From NCBI RefSeq assembly GCF_026163565.1, contig NZ_JAPDKN010000019.1, positions 1 to 64,000 of the forward strand: a DNA stretch of 64,000 nt, given 5' to 3'. A program made the translations under genes and the position numbers. Below, piece by piece: positions 1 through 9,166 of the stretch (position 1 is the stretch's first letter; each line of letters begins with the position of its first letter). Below the pieces are notes generated by a model. That model was not told where the DNA came from. It was given only the letters and a program-made list of their open reading frames with translations, and did not search any database. Origin of the DNA: Chryseobacterium sp. YIM B08800 (lineage in GTDB: Bacteria; Bacteroidota; Bacteroidia; Flavobacteriales; Weeksellaceae).

Positions 1-15
1 GCGGGCTTTGCCCGC
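1..15 (-). terminator. GC-rich hairpin downstream of the hydrolase
   Basis: Perfect 6-bp stem (GCGGGC/GCCCGC) with a 3-nt loop at the window edge, just past the stop codon of the minus-strand hydrolase. Any U-tract would lie outside the window, so terminator function is inferred. Confidence 0.4.
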
Positions 16-44
16 GCCGAAACTTTATAATTTTTTATCTGAAA

Positions 45-866
45 TTAGTTTTTCTTTAGATTTTCAATTCTTTTAATCTCATTTAAAAGCAACTGAAAAG
101 CAGGATGAGCCATTCCACCATGATCAAAACCGTCCAATTCGTACAATGTTGTATCAGGATGACCTTTCAACTTCATCATTCTCCACATGTAAGCGTTTTC
201 TTCGTATCTGCCGAAAAGTTCTTTTTCACGGTCGCCTGTAATTAAAAGCAATGGCGGGGCGTCTTTTCTAATAAAATGTAAAGGCGCCATTTCATCAATT
301 CTTGCATCAAGCTCATCAATTCCTTTTTCTTTTCTTGTTGTGAAATGAGAAATCATTTGTCCGCTGAAAGGAATAATTCCAGCCAATTTGTTAGCATCAA
401 TATGATATTTATTTAAATAAGACTTATCTAAACCAACCATAATGGCAAGATATCCTCCTGCAGAATGTCCTGAAATAAAAATTTTCTCATTATTTCCACC
501 GTAATTTTTAATATTTTCAAAAACCCATGCTGTTGCAGCAGCTGCATCTTCAATATATTTAGGAGCTTTTACTTTGGGAGAAAGTCTGTAATTTACTCCA
601 ACTACAGCAACTCCTTTATTTTTTAATTCTTCGGGAATTTCTTTTTGCCCGCCTGTAATTCCGCCGCCATGAAACCAAATGATCGTTGAAAAATTTTTAA
701 TATTTGTAGGAATATAAACATCTAAAACACATCTTTCATTGATATAAACATCAGATTTATTTGTTTTCTCATCATAGTAATGAATATTACTGATTGTATT
801 ATAGTCTTGTGAAAAAATCTGAATTGAAATAGTAGTAAGAAAGAATATTAAAAGAAGCTTTTTCAT
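45..866 (-). CDS. secreted alpha/beta hydrolase (BD-FAE/carboxylesterase-like)
   Basis: A 273-residue protein with an N-terminal signal peptide (about residues 1-20, ending IFSQ), so it is probably periplasmic or exported. The hydrolase fold shows the oxyanion motif HGGG at residues 66-69, the nucleophile elbow GHSAGG (Ser135), a probable acid at D212 in GDREKE and His249 in DHGG. This arrangement is typical of BD-FAE/carboxylesterase-type enzymes that cleave small esters. The substrate cannot be read from sequence. It stands alone, separated from the next gene by repeat DNA. Confidence 0.85.
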   Translation of the reverse strand: MKKLLLIFFLTTISIQIFSQDYNTISNIHYYDEKTNKSDVYINERCVLDVYIPTNIKNFSTIIWFHGGGITGGQKEIPEELKNKGVAVVGVNYRLSPKVKAPKYIEDAAAATAWVFENIKNYGGNNEKIFISGHSAGGYLAIMVGLDKSYLNKYHIDANKLAGIIPFSGQMISHFTTRKEKGIDELDARIDEMAPLHFIRKDAPPLLLITGDREKELFGRYEENAYMWRMMKLKGHPDTTLYELDGFDHGGMAHPAFQLLLNEIKRIENLKKN

Positions 867-954
867 TTTTAAATATTTTGAAGTTTAAATAGGAATTGAT
901 GCTTTAAAGTCCCACAGAATACACAGATTTTCACGGATAATTACGTATAGAATC

Positions 955-1012
955 GCCACGAATTCACGAATAAACATAATTTTATTAAACATAAAATTCG
1001 TGTATTCGTGGC
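955..1012. repeat. interrupted inverted repeat (17-bp arms)
   Basis: The arms read GCCACGAATTCACGAAT and ATTCGTGTATTCGTGGC, with one mismatch, separated by about 24 bp of A/T-rich DNA. Non-coding and REP-like. It lies between the hydrolase and the helicase gene. Confidence 0.6.
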
Positions 1013-1028
1013 TAACGGAAATATTTTT

Positions 1029-1062
1029 GAGATTGCTTCGTCGCTTCGCTCCTCGCAATGAC
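1029..1062. repeat. GAGATTG...CAATGAC intergenic repeat, copy 1
   Basis: A short imperfect palindrome beginning GAGATTG, containing TCGCTTCGCTC and ending CAATGAC. It abuts the helicase stop codon. A second copy lies at 60023-60056, which shows it is a dispersed element. Confidence 0.6.
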
Positions 1063-3396
1063 TTAAATCTTCGTCAATTTAGCATATTTCAAAATCAGAT
1101 TCTTCTCGCCTTCGTGCAAGAAGACTACTTTCGCTTTGATATTTTGCGGATCGGTTCCATCTAGGAAAGCAACTTCTCCGATTCCGAAACGGTCGTGTCT
1201 CACTTTATCGCCAACCTCAATATCTTGGGAAGAAGCTCCGCTTGGGTTGATAATTCTTGCTGTTGCTACAGGTTTTAGTTTTCTCGGTTCAGCAATCGGT
1301 TTATCATTTTCAGTTTTAGAGATGGTTTTCTTTTCTATCTTTTTAAAGCTCTTCATTTCAGAAGGATGCTCATCAAAAATATTAGAAGTAATTCCAGAAT
1401 TGTTGATGAATCTCTTCTCAATCGCAGGGTTTAAAAATTCAATATATTCTTCATCAACTTCACTTAAAAATCGTGAAGGTTCGGCATCGGTAATTTTCCC
1501 CCATTGAAAACGGGAAACTGCGTAGGAGAAAAATGCCTGTTTTTCTGCTCTTGTTAAAGCGACGTAAAACAAACGTCTTTCTTCTTCCAAATCTTCACGG
1601 GTTGCCGAACTCATAAAACTTGGGAAAAGATTTTCTTCCAATCCGACTAAATGCACCACCGGAAATTCAAGACCTTTTGAAAGGTGAATCGTCATTAAAG
1701 AAACCATATCTTCTTCATCATCTTTTCTTTGTGTATCAGCAGAAAGCGCAATATTTTCAAGAAAATTTGGCAAACTAGGATCACCATCTTCTATCTGCAT
1801 TTGTTCTTCAATGAAACCTTGCATCGAGTTCATTAATTCCTGAACGTTTTCTACACGCGAAATTCCTTCCGGAGTTTGATCGTCTTTTAAAAATTTAATC
1901 AAACCACTTCGTTTTGCCACTTCCATTGCAACGCTGTAGGCTGTTTCTGTTTTAAGTAAAACCTGAAACGCTTTAATCATCGACCAAAAATCGCTTAGTT
2001 TGGTTAAAACACCATTATTAAATTTCAATTGCGGAGCATAAATCGCCAGATTATCTAAAACTTTAGACACCGGAAGATTTTGCGAATCTGCAAAAACAAT
2101 TAATTTATTTTGAGTGGTTTCACCAATTCCTCTTGTTGGGTAATTGATAATTCTCATTAAGGCTTCAGAGTCATTTTCGTTCACCAAAAGACGAAGGTAA
2201 CCAATCAAATCTTTTACCTCTTTTCTTTGGTAGAAAGACAAACCTCCATACACTTTATATGGAATATTTTTACGTCTCAAAGAGTCTTCAAAAGCTCTTG
2301 TTTGAGAATTGGTACGATATAAAATTGCAAAATCGCTGAACTTTCTCTGTTCTCTGTTTCTAAGCTCCCAAATATTTCCGGCAACGAAATTGGCTTCATC
2401 AGCATCGGAAAGCGAACGGTACACTTTAATTTTTTCTCCTTCTTCATTTTCACTGAAAACATTTTTCTTGAACTGCTGAAGGTTTTTCGCAATCACAACA
2501 TTTGCTGCATTAACGATATTTTGTGTCGAACGGTAATTCTGTTCCAAAGAAACAGTTACCGCATCAGGATAATCTTTTTTGAAATTTAAAATATTATAAA
2601 TATTCGCACCACGGAAAGAGTAAATTGACTGTGCGTCGTCTCCTACCACACAAATATTTTCAAATTTTGAAGCTAAAGCTTTTACAATCAAATACTGAGA
2701 ATGATTTGTATCTTGGTACTCATCTACCAAAATATATCTGAATCTGTCCTGATATTTTGCTAAAACTTCGGGAAACCTCGTCAACAACTCATTGGTCTTC
2801 AACAATAAATCATCAAAATCCATCGAACCATTTTTGAAACAAGCTTCTACATATTTTTCATAAATTTTTCCGATGAATTTCATGTTGGCTTTTTCGTCAG
2901 CTTCCATTAATTCAGGATTATTATAATATGCTTTTACGGTAATCAGATTATTTTTATAATTTGAAATTCTAGCCTGAACTTTTTTAGGTTTATACAAATC
3001 AGCATCAATATTCATGTCTTTCAGAACTTTCCTGATCACATTCAAAGAGTCTTGCTGATCGTAAATTGTGAAATTGGAAGGATAGCCCAAATAATGCGCT
3101 TCACTTCTCAGAATTCTTGCAAAAACAGAGTGAAAAGTTCCCATCCAAAGACTTCTCGCATTGCTTTGTCCTACAACTTTCGCAATACGCTCTTTCATTT
3201 CTTTAGCGGCTTTATTGGTAAATGTTAAAGACAAAATATTGAAAGGGTCTACTCCATTGGTAATCAAATGCGCAATACGCATTGTGAGTACACGGGTTTT
3301 TCCGGAACCGGCTCCTGCAAGTACCATCAAAGGTCCCTGTAAAGTGGTAACGGCTTCAAATTGTGATTCATTCAGTCCTTTCAAATAATCCTCCAT
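1063..3396 (-). CDS. pcrA: ATP-dependent DNA helicase, UvrD/PcrA/Rep family
   Basis: A 777-residue SF1A 3'-5' DNA helicase of cytosolic repair and replication restart. Motifs in order: Q-motif LNESQFEAV, Walker A GAGSGKT near residue 30, motif Ia SLTFTNKAA, Walker B VDEYQDTN, motif III GDDAQSIYSFRGA, motif IV EQNYRST, motif V TIHLSKGLEF and motif VI VALTRAEK. The C-terminal region ends in a small beta-rich tail (VGDKVRHDRFGIGEV) typical of PcrA, which can contact RNA polymerase. Length is normal. It is monocistronic, with a canonical promoter just upstream. PcrA or UvrD as a name is a matter of convention. Confidence 0.95.
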   Translation of the reverse strand: MEDYLKGLNESQFEAVTTLQGPLMVLAGAGSGKTRVLTMRIAHLITNGVDPFNILSLTFTNKAAKEMKERIAKVVGQSNARSLWMGTFHSVFARILRSEAHYLGYPSNFTIYDQQDSLNVIRKVLKDMNIDADLYKPKKVQARISNYKNNLITVKAYYNNPELMEADEKANMKFIGKIYEKYVEACFKNGSMDFDDLLLKTNELLTRFPEVLAKYQDRFRYILVDEYQDTNHSQYLIVKALASKFENICVVGDDAQSIYSFRGANIYNILNFKKDYPDAVTVSLEQNYRSTQNIVNAANVVIAKNLQQFKKNVFSENEEGEKIKVYRSLSDADEANFVAGNIWELRNREQRKFSDFAILYRTNSQTRAFEDSLRRKNIPYKVYGGLSFYQRKEVKDLIGYLRLLVNENDSEALMRIINYPTRGIGETTQNKLIVFADSQNLPVSKVLDNLAIYAPQLKFNNGVLTKLSDFWSMIKAFQVLLKTETAYSVAMEVAKRSGLIKFLKDDQTPEGISRVENVQELMNSMQGFIEEQMQIEDGDPSLPNFLENIALSADTQRKDDEEDMVSLMTIHLSKGLEFPVVHLVGLEENLFPSFMSSATREDLEEERRLFYVALTRAEKQAFFSYAVSRFQWGKITDAEPSRFLSEVDEEYIEFLNPAIEKRFINNSGITSNIFDEHPSEMKSFKKIEKKTISKTENDKPIAEPRKLKPVATARIINPSGASSQDIEVGDKVRHDRFGIGEVAFLDGTDPQNIKAKVVFLHEGEKNLILKYAKLTKI

Positions 3397-3418
3397 GCTG
3401 CAAAAAAATTTTGGATGA

Positions 3419-3449
3419 CAAAATTAGTGTATTATGAGGACAATTCAAA
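3419..3449 (-). promoter_or_regulatory. Bacteroidota -33/-7 promoter of the helicase gene
   Basis: On the minus strand TTTG is followed after exactly 19 bp by TAATTTTG, matching the Bacteroidota consensus. The expected start site lies about 20 nt upstream of the ATG. Confidence 0.75.
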
Positions 3450-3611
3450 TTTGTATTTAATTTCCATTACCGAAGCAAAACTGAATAAGGTTTTAGAACG
3501 AAAATCAAACGTTATAAATTCAGTCGTCATTTAAAATTCTTAAAAAAATATTAAAAATTTTGTAACAATAAGTCTAATTTTACAACTCATTGACAAAACA
3601 ATTTCTATTTT

Positions 3612-4925
3612 ATGAAAAAACGACTTCTTAGTGTTGCAGCTGCTGCCTTTTTCGGAGCAATGCTAAATGCGCAACAAATCAAATTTGAAGAGTATGATTT
3701 ACCAAACGGTCTACACGTAATCTTACACCAAGATAATTCTGCACCGGTAGTAACTACAGGTGTAATGTACCATGTAGGAGCAAAAGATGAAGTAGTTGGA
3801 AGAACAGGTTTTGCACACTTTTTTGAGCACCTTTTATTTGAAGGTACTCCAAACATTAAAAGAGGAGAATGGTTTAAAATCGTTTCTTCAAATGGTGGAC
3901 AAAACAACGCAAACACTACAAACGACAGAACATATTACTACGAAACTTTCCCTTCAAACAACGAACAATTGGGACTTTGGATGGAATCTGAAAGACTTCG
4001 TCACGCAGTAATCAACCAGGTTGGTGTAGATACTCAAAGAGAAGTTGTAAAAGAAGAAAAGAGATTGAGAATGGATAACCAGCCTTATGGAAATCTTTTC
4101 ACAAATGTACAGAAAAACCTTTTCACAAAGCACCCTTATCATTGGTCTACAATTGGATCTATGGATGATTTGAATTCAGCTAAATTAGATGAGTTCCAGG
4201 CTTTCTATAAAAAATATTACGTTCCAAACAACGCAACTTTGGTTGTAGCGGGAGATATTAAACCTGAACAAACTAAAAAATGGATTCAGGAATATTACGG
4301 AGCAATTCCTAAAGGAACGGTTTATCCTAAAAACTTCCCGAAAGATGAGCCAATCACAAAAGAAAAAGAAGTTACAGCATACGACCCGAACATCCAGCTT
4401 CCTGCTTATGTTTTTGCATACAGAACGCCGGGTAACAAAGAAAAAGACGCTTACATCTTAGACATGCTTTCTTCTTATTTAAGCAACGGAAAGTCTTCAG
4501 TTTTATATAAAAAATTGGTAGATCAGGAGAAAAAAGCGCTTCAGGTAGCAGCTTTCAACCAAGGTCTTGAAGATTACGGTATTTTCGCATTCTTTGCAAT
4601 TCCGATGGGATCAACATCAAAGCAAACTTTACAGTCAGACATCGATGCTGAGATTAAAAAACTTCAGACGACTTTAATTTCTGACGAAGATTATCAAAAA
4701 CTTCAAAATCAGTATGAAAATCAGTTTGTAAATGCAAACTCAAGCATTCAGGGAATTGCAGCTTCATTGGCTACAAACCACGTATTGATGGGAGATACAA
4801 ACTTAATCAACAAGGAAATCGACATCTATAAATCTATCACAAAGCAGGATTTACAGAATGCGGCTAAAAAGTATTTAAATTCTAACCAAAGAATCATCCT
4901 TAACTACTTACCTGAAAAAAAGTAA
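3612..4925 (+). CDS. M16 family zinc peptidase, catalytic member
   Basis: A 437-residue secreted peptidase of the pitrilysin/insulinase family. A signal peptide covers about residues 1-20 (ends LNAQ). The inverted zinc motif HFFEH lies at residues 69-73, with the third ligand in the REVVKEEKR helix near E149, 76 residues later as expected. One M16 N/C pair (about 420 residues) accounts for the length. A second M16 gene follows after 55 bp and lacks the zinc motif. The two probably form a heterodimeric protease in the periplasm, as known for paired bacterial M16B proteins. Confidence 0.92.
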   Translation: MKKRLLSVAAAAFFGAMLNAQQIKFEEYDLPNGLHVILHQDNSAPVVTTGVMYHVGAKDEVVGRTGFAHFFEHLLFEGTPNIKRGEWFKIVSSNGGQNNANTTNDRTYYYETFPSNNEQLGLWMESERLRHAVINQVGVDTQREVVKEEKRLRMDNQPYGNLFTNVQKNLFTKHPYHWSTIGSMDDLNSAKLDEFQAFYKKYYVPNNATLVVAGDIKPEQTKKWIQEYYGAIPKGTVYPKNFPKDEPITKEKEVTAYDPNIQLPAYVFAYRTPGNKEKDAYILDMLSSYLSNGKSSVLYKKLVDQEKKALQVAAFNQGLEDYGIFAFFAIPMGSTSKQTLQSDIDAEIKKLQTTLISDEDYQKLQNQYENQFVNANSSIQGIAASLATNHVLMGDTNLINKEIDIYKSITKQDLQNAAKKYLNSNQRIILNYLPEKK

Positions 4926-4980
4926 TCGTATAAAAAACTTCAAGTTTTAAATATGATTATAAATTTTTAAATTTTTTACA

Positions 4981-7026
4981 ATGAAAAAACAATTTACCTA
5001 TATAGCCGTAGCATTTTTATTCTCAGGAATGCTTTCTGCACAAAAAATTGATATTAACGCAATGCCGAAACCAGGACCAACTCCTGCGATTAACATTGCA
5101 AAACCAAAAACTTTTCAACTTAAAAACGGGATGACCGTAATGGTAGTTGAAAACAATAAATTACCAAGAGTAAACGTAAGTCTTTCTATGGACAGACAGC
5201 CTTATTTTGAAGGTGATGTAACCGGAGTAAGCGAAATCATGGCAGATCAGCTTGGTAACGGAACGACTACTTTAAGCAAGGATGCTTTCAACAAAAAAGT
5301 AGACTTTTTAGGAGCTAACTTAAACTTCTCTACCGGAGGAGCTTCTTCAAACTCTCTTTCAAAATATTTCCCTGAAGTTTTAAATTTAATGGCTGATGCA
5401 ATCATCAATCCTAAATTTTCTGCTGAAGAAATCACAAAATCTAAAGAAAGAGCTATTGAAGGTTTAAAATCTTCAGAAAAGAGTGCAGATGCAATCGCTT
5501 CTAGAGTTTCTAACGCATTAGCTTACGGAAAAAACACTTCAAGAGGAGAATTTGAAACAGAAGAATCTATCAACAAAATTCAATTAGCTGACGTTCAGAA
5601 TGTATATAAAAAATATTACGCTCCAGACAATGCTTATTTGGTAATCGTTGGTGATGTAAAATTTGACAAGGTAAAACCAATGGTTGAAAAAGCTTTCAAC
5701 AATTGGAAAAAAGCTGATACAAAATTCCCAGCTTTAGAGCCTGCTTCAAATGTAGCTAAAACTGAAATCAATGTAGTAGATGTTCCTTCTGCAGTACAAT
5801 CTGTAGTTTCTGTAGGGAACCTGAACACATTGAAAATGAAAGATCCTAATTACTTCCCTGCAACAATTGCCAACTACATTCTTGGTGGCGGTGGAGAAGC
5901 TAGACTTTTCATGAATCTTCGTGAGAAAAACGGGTTCACTTATGGAGCTTATTCAGATATGAGCGCAAGCAAATATTCTCCTTCTTTCTCTGCTGAAGCT
6001 AGTGTAAGAAACGAGGTTACTGATAAAGCAGTAAAAGAATTCATGAACGAAATCAACGGAATTTCTACTGTAAAAGCTGACGAACTTGCCAATGCTAAAG
6101 CTAAATTGAAAGGAAGCTTCATCATGGCATTAGAGCAGCCTGCAACTATTGCAAGATTTGCAGTTAACCAAAAAGTTCAGGATCTTCCGGATGATTTTTA
6201 TACTAATTACTTAAAATCGATTGATAAAGTAACTGCTGCTGACGTTTCTAACGCAGTAAAAGCAACTATTTTGCCAAACCAAAGCAGAATTTTTATCGCT
6301 GGTAAAGCGTCTGATATTTCTGAAGGATTAGAAAAATTAGGATACCCTGTAAAATATTATGATGCGTATGCAAATCCTGTTGCAAAACCAACAGTTCAGA
6401 AAGTTGATGCAAGCGTAACAGTAGCTTCTGTTGTTGATAAATACATTAATGCAATTGGTGGAAAAGCTAATCTGGCAAAAGTGAATTCATATACAACGAA
6501 TGCATCAATGTCTATGCAAGGACAAAACCTTGATTTCAAAATTGTTAAAGCTCAAGGTGGAAAAGAACTTCAAACAGTTTCTGCTGGTGGAATGACAGTT
6601 CAAAAACAAGTTTTTGATGGAAAAACAGGTTATTCTGAGCAAATGGGACAAAAAGTTCAGATGACTAAGGAAGAAATCGCTGACAACTTAAAAAATACTG
6701 AGCTTTTCGAAGAACTAGGTTTTGCTAAATCTGCAGATTACAAATTGACAGGAATTGAAAAAATCAACGGTGAAGATTCTTATGCAATCAAAGCAGGTGA
6801 TAAAGCTTATTACTATAGCGTAAAAACTGGTCTTAAAACAGGTGAGACTGAAACAGTATCTGCACAAGGACAGACATTCACAGTTCCTACTACTTTTGCT
6901 GATTACAAAGATGTTGCTGGTGTGAAAATGCCTTATACAATCACAGTTAATCAAATGGGAATGGATATGGTGATGAAAGTAAAATCATACGAATTAAACC
7001 AAGCTAAAGATTCTGACTTCAAATAA
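4981..7026 (+). CDS. M16 family peptidase-like protein, non-catalytic partner, with C-terminal extra domain
   Basis: A 681-residue protein with a signal peptide (about residues 1-20, ends LSAQ). It has an M16 fold, but the segment corresponding to HxxEH reads as a QLGNGTTTL-type sequence, so zinc ligands are absent. The second M16 half keeps the substrate-side R/Y motif (LREKNGFTYGAYS). After about residue 475 comes an additional domain of about 200 residues (YINAIGGKANLAKV onward). It resembles the beta-rich outer-membrane lipoprotein-carrier-like domains attached to such proteins in Bacteroidota. It is co-transcribed with the catalytic M16 gene and is likely its subunit. Confidence 0.88.
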   Translation: MKKQFTYIAVAFLFSGMLSAQKIDINAMPKPGPTPAINIAKPKTFQLKNGMTVMVVENNKLPRVNVSLSMDRQPYFEGDVTGVSEIMADQLGNGTTTLSKDAFNKKVDFLGANLNFSTGGASSNSLSKYFPEVLNLMADAIINPKFSAEEITKSKERAIEGLKSSEKSADAIASRVSNALAYGKNTSRGEFETEESINKIQLADVQNVYKKYYAPDNAYLVIVGDVKFDKVKPMVEKAFNNWKKADTKFPALEPASNVAKTEINVVDVPSAVQSVVSVGNLNTLKMKDPNYFPATIANYILGGGGEARLFMNLREKNGFTYGAYSDMSASKYSPSFSAEASVRNEVTDKAVKEFMNEINGISTVKADELANAKAKLKGSFIMALEQPATIARFAVNQKVQDLPDDFYTNYLKSIDKVTAADVSNAVKATILPNQSRIFIAGKASDISEGLEKLGYPVKYYDAYANPVAKPTVQKVDASVTVASVVDKYINAIGGKANLAKVNSYTTNASMSMQGQNLDFKIVKAQGGKELQTVSAGGMTVQKQVFDGKTGYSEQMGQKVQMTKEEIADNLKNTELFEELGFAKSADYKLTGIEKINGEDSYAIKAGDKAYYYSVKTGLKTGETETVSAQGQTFTVPTTFADYKDVAGVKMPYTITVNQMGMDMVMKVKSYELNQAKDSDFK

Positions 7027-7046
7027 GAATTAATATATTTTTAATG

Positions 7047-7074
7047 AAAACGGTAGCAATTGCTGCCGTTTTCT
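7047..7074 (+). terminator. rho-independent terminator after the M16 pair
   Basis: A 12-bp stem (AAAACGGTAGCA with TGCTGCCGTTTT, one wobble), a 2-nt loop and a T-rich tail. Confidence 0.8.
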
Positions 7075-7094
7075 ATTTTTAGCGCAAATCTTAT

Positions 7095-7125
7095 TTTGTG
7101 GTTCGGTAAAAAAACATTAAATTTG
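7095..7125 (+). promoter_or_regulatory. canonical -33/-7 promoter of secG
   Basis: TTTG at 7095-7098, a 19-bp spacer, then TAAATTTG at 7118-7125. The start codon is 25 bp further on. Confidence 0.8.
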
Positions 7126-7150
7126 CCCATTCAAAAAGATATTAAAATTA

Positions 7151-7495
7151 ATGGATACTATATTTACACTATTAATGATTCTTATTATGATTGCCAGCGT
7201 TTTATTGGTAATCGTTGTTATGGCTCAAAACCCAAAAGGTGGCGGTCTTTCTAGTACATTCGGAGGGGCATCTTCTGCACAGTTTGGAGTACAAAGAACT
7301 AATGATTTTATGGAAAAATCAACCTGGACTTTAGGAGCAGTAATCATCGTTCTTATCTTGATAAGCGTTGTTGTGACTGGTAAACCTAAACAAGCAGCAC
7401 CGGTAATTCCTCAAGCCCCAACTAAAGAAGCTCCTGCAGGAAAAGCTCCAGTTTCTCAGTCTTCGGCTCCGGTAAGTGTTCCGGCAAATAAATAA
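7151..7495 (+). CDS. secG: preprotein translocase subunit SecG
   Basis: A 114-residue inner-membrane protein with two transmembrane helices (about residues 3-23 and 56-76). Between them is the conserved cytosolic loop NPKGGGLSSTFGG, diagnostic of SecG, the accessory subunit of the SecYEG export channel. The C-terminal 35 residues are Pro/Ala-rich and probably disordered. The ATG at 7151 fits the promoter and the first helix. An upstream in-frame extension would read through the promoter. Confidence 0.95.
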   Translation: MDTIFTLLMILIMIASVLLVIVVMAQNPKGGGLSSTFGGASSAQFGVQRTNDFMEKSTWTLGAVIIVLILISVVVTGKPKQAAPVIPQAPTKEAPAGKAPVSQSSAPVSVPANK

Positions 7496-7521
7496 GAAAT
7501 ACTTTATTTAAGATAAAATGA

Positions 7522-7547
7522 AAGCAACTCGATGGAGTTGCTTTTTT
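7522..7547 (+). terminator. terminator after secG
   Basis: Stem AAGCAACTC/GAGTTGCTT with a GATG loop and a run of T. It sits between convergent genes. Confidence 0.8.
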
Positions 7548-8385
7548 ATTTGAGTTTAATTTTTTCTATTTTATGCCTTAGCTTCAAACCTGCTTTCATA
7601 AATGAGTATTGCAAAGGCTTACTTTCTCTGTAATACTTATCTATAAAAATCTGCATCGCTCCGTAAAATCTTTCGAGGTACACTTCATCTTTCACCGTAC
7701 TTTCGCCCTTATGATGAAGGATAGAAGCTTTTCCGTAATAGTAATTTTGATAACCGTTATTCAATAATGTGTAGCACAAATCGATATCTTCGCCGTACAT
7801 AAAATAACTCTCGTCTAAACCTCCAACTTTTTCGTAAACATCCTTTTTAACCAGGAAAAATGCTCCGGTAATCACTTCCACTTCTGCGACTCCATATTCA
7901 TCTACATCATTTCGGTAATATGATTTTGAGTTTTTCTTTTTAAAGTTGGTAAATAATTTTTCGAAAGAATTGATCATATCAGGAACCGAACGTTTGCTTT
8001 CTGGAAGAAAATTTCCGTTAGCATCATGCATTCTTACCCCAAGACAACCAAAATTAGGTTTAGAATCAGCGAAATCTAAAATTTCATTTAAATAAAATCC
8101 TTCCAATTCCGTATCCGGATTTAAAATCAAAAGATACTCTCCGGTTGCTGTTTCTATCGCCTTGTTATTAGCTTTAGCAAAACCTCCATTTATTTCAGAA
8201 GCAATAAAATGTACTTTTGGAAATTCCGGAATAAGGTCTCCCCACGAACTGTCTGTAGATTTGTTATCGATCACAATAACTTCATAATCGACTTCATCAC
8301 TATATTTCTGAATAGAATTCAGACAGTTTCTCAAAAGTTGGGTCACATTGTAATTAACGATAATGATTGAAAGTTTTTTACTCAT
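7546..8385 (-). CDS. glycosyltransferase family 2 protein
   Basis: A 279-residue GT-A-fold enzyme that transfers a sugar from a nucleotide donor, probably in cell-surface polysaccharide synthesis. Visible motifs are the N-terminal SIIIVNYNV strand, the first acidic motif around IDNKSTDSS, the DxD-like element LILNPDTELE and the acceptor-side ED motif MYGEDIDLCYTLLN. It resembles rhamnosyltransferase-type GT2 enzymes. It starts 3 bp after the recR stop codon, so it forms an operon with recR. The sugar and acceptor are not predictable. Confidence 0.9.
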   Translation of the reverse strand: MSKKLSIIIVNYNVTQLLRNCLNSIQKYSDEVDYEVIVIDNKSTDSSWGDLIPEFPKVHFIASEINGGFAKANNKAIETATGEYLLILNPDTELEGFYLNEILDFADSKPNFGCLGVRMHDANGNFLPESKRSVPDMINSFEKLFTNFKKKNSKSYYRNDVDEYGVAEVEVITGAFFLVKKDVYEKVGGLDESYFMYGEDIDLCYTLLNNGYQNYYYGKASILHHKGESTVKDEVYLERFYGAMQIFIDKYYRESKPLQYSFMKAGLKLRHKIEKIKLK

Positions 8386-8387
8386 TT

Positions 8388-8999
8388 TTAATCCTTTTCG
8401 TTATATGGAAGTCTGTTGGTAATCGATCTGCCTAAAGAAATTTCGTCTGCATATTCTAGTTCATCACCTACGGAAATTCCTCTTGCAATCGTTGAAAACT
8501 GAACACCTGAATTTTTAAACTTTTTGTAAATATAATAAGCTGTAGTATCGCCTTCCATGGTTGCACTCAGAGCAAAAATAAATTCTTTTGCCAAACCTTG
8601 CTGTAACTTCTTTTCAATACTTGGAATATTCAGTTGATGAGGACCAACTCCTTCCATTGGAGAAATTTTTCCACCTAAAATAAGATATTTCCCTCTGTAT
8701 TTCCCGGTATTTTCAATGGCGATAACATCTCGTACATCTTCCACAATACAAATAAGCTCATTGCTGCGTTTATCGTTGCTGCAGATTTCACAAATATCAA
8801 AATCAGAAAAATTGTGGCATTCTTTGCAGTATTTAATTTCATTCACCAGATTGATGATTGAAGTCCCCAAACTTGTCGCCCTAGAATTAGGCTGTTTAAG
8901 TAAATGAAGTGCAAGACGCAAAGCGGTTTTCTTACCGATACCCGGAAGTCCGGAAATCTCTTCAACTGCTTTTGCCAATACTTTACTTGGGTAATCCAT
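8388..8999 (-). CDS. recR: recombination mediator protein RecR
   Basis: A 203-residue RecFOR-pathway protein that helps load RecA on gapped DNA. The N-terminal helix-hairpin-helix ([17 protein letters not shown]) is followed by the four-Cys zinc finger (CKEC..CEIC, about residues 57-72) and a Toprim domain with IVEDVRD and the GVGP region. Length is normal. A TATTTTTG -7 box at 9004-9011 ends only 4 nt before the ATG, suggesting a leaderless mRNA. Confidence 0.96.
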   Translation of the reverse strand: MDYPSKVLAKAVEEISGLPGIGKKTALRLALHLLKQPNSRATSLGTSIINLVNEIKYCKECHNFSDFDICEICSNDKRSNELICIVEDVRDVIAIENTGKYRGKYLILGGKISPMEGVGPHQLNIPSIEKKLQQGLAKEFIFALSATMEGDTTAYYIYKKFKNSGVQFSTIARGISVGDELEYADEISLGRSITNRLPYNEKD

Positions 9000-9003
9000 A
9001 GTA

Positions 9004-9011
9004 CAAAAATA
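9004..9011 (-). promoter_or_regulatory. -7 element (TATTTTTG) of recR
   Basis: A TAnnTTTG match with its last base 4 nt from the ATG, giving a leaderless or nearly leaderless transcript. No clear -33 TTTG at the ideal distance. Confidence 0.55.
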
Positions 9012-9127
9012 AGAATTATAGATGTAAAATGTGATTAGTTAATGCTTATTTACACAATAACTTTGAAGGGTAAAATTTCATTAGCAATCTCGCCTTGTAG
9101 AATTATTCATAAATCTGAAAAAACCAC

Positions 9128-9135
9128 TATCTTTG
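9128..9135 (+). promoter_or_regulatory. -7 element (TATCTTTG) of the LURP-one-like gene
   Basis: A perfect TAnnTTTG match 31 bp before the ATG. The -33 region is weak. Confidence 0.5.
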
Positions 9136-9166
9136 ATCATCAAAATATTAAACAGAAATAAACTAA

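Noticed and set aside
1136-1507. 123-codon plus-strand ORF inside the helicase gene
   Set aside because: Reverse-strand shadow of the helicase C terminus, with no independent support.
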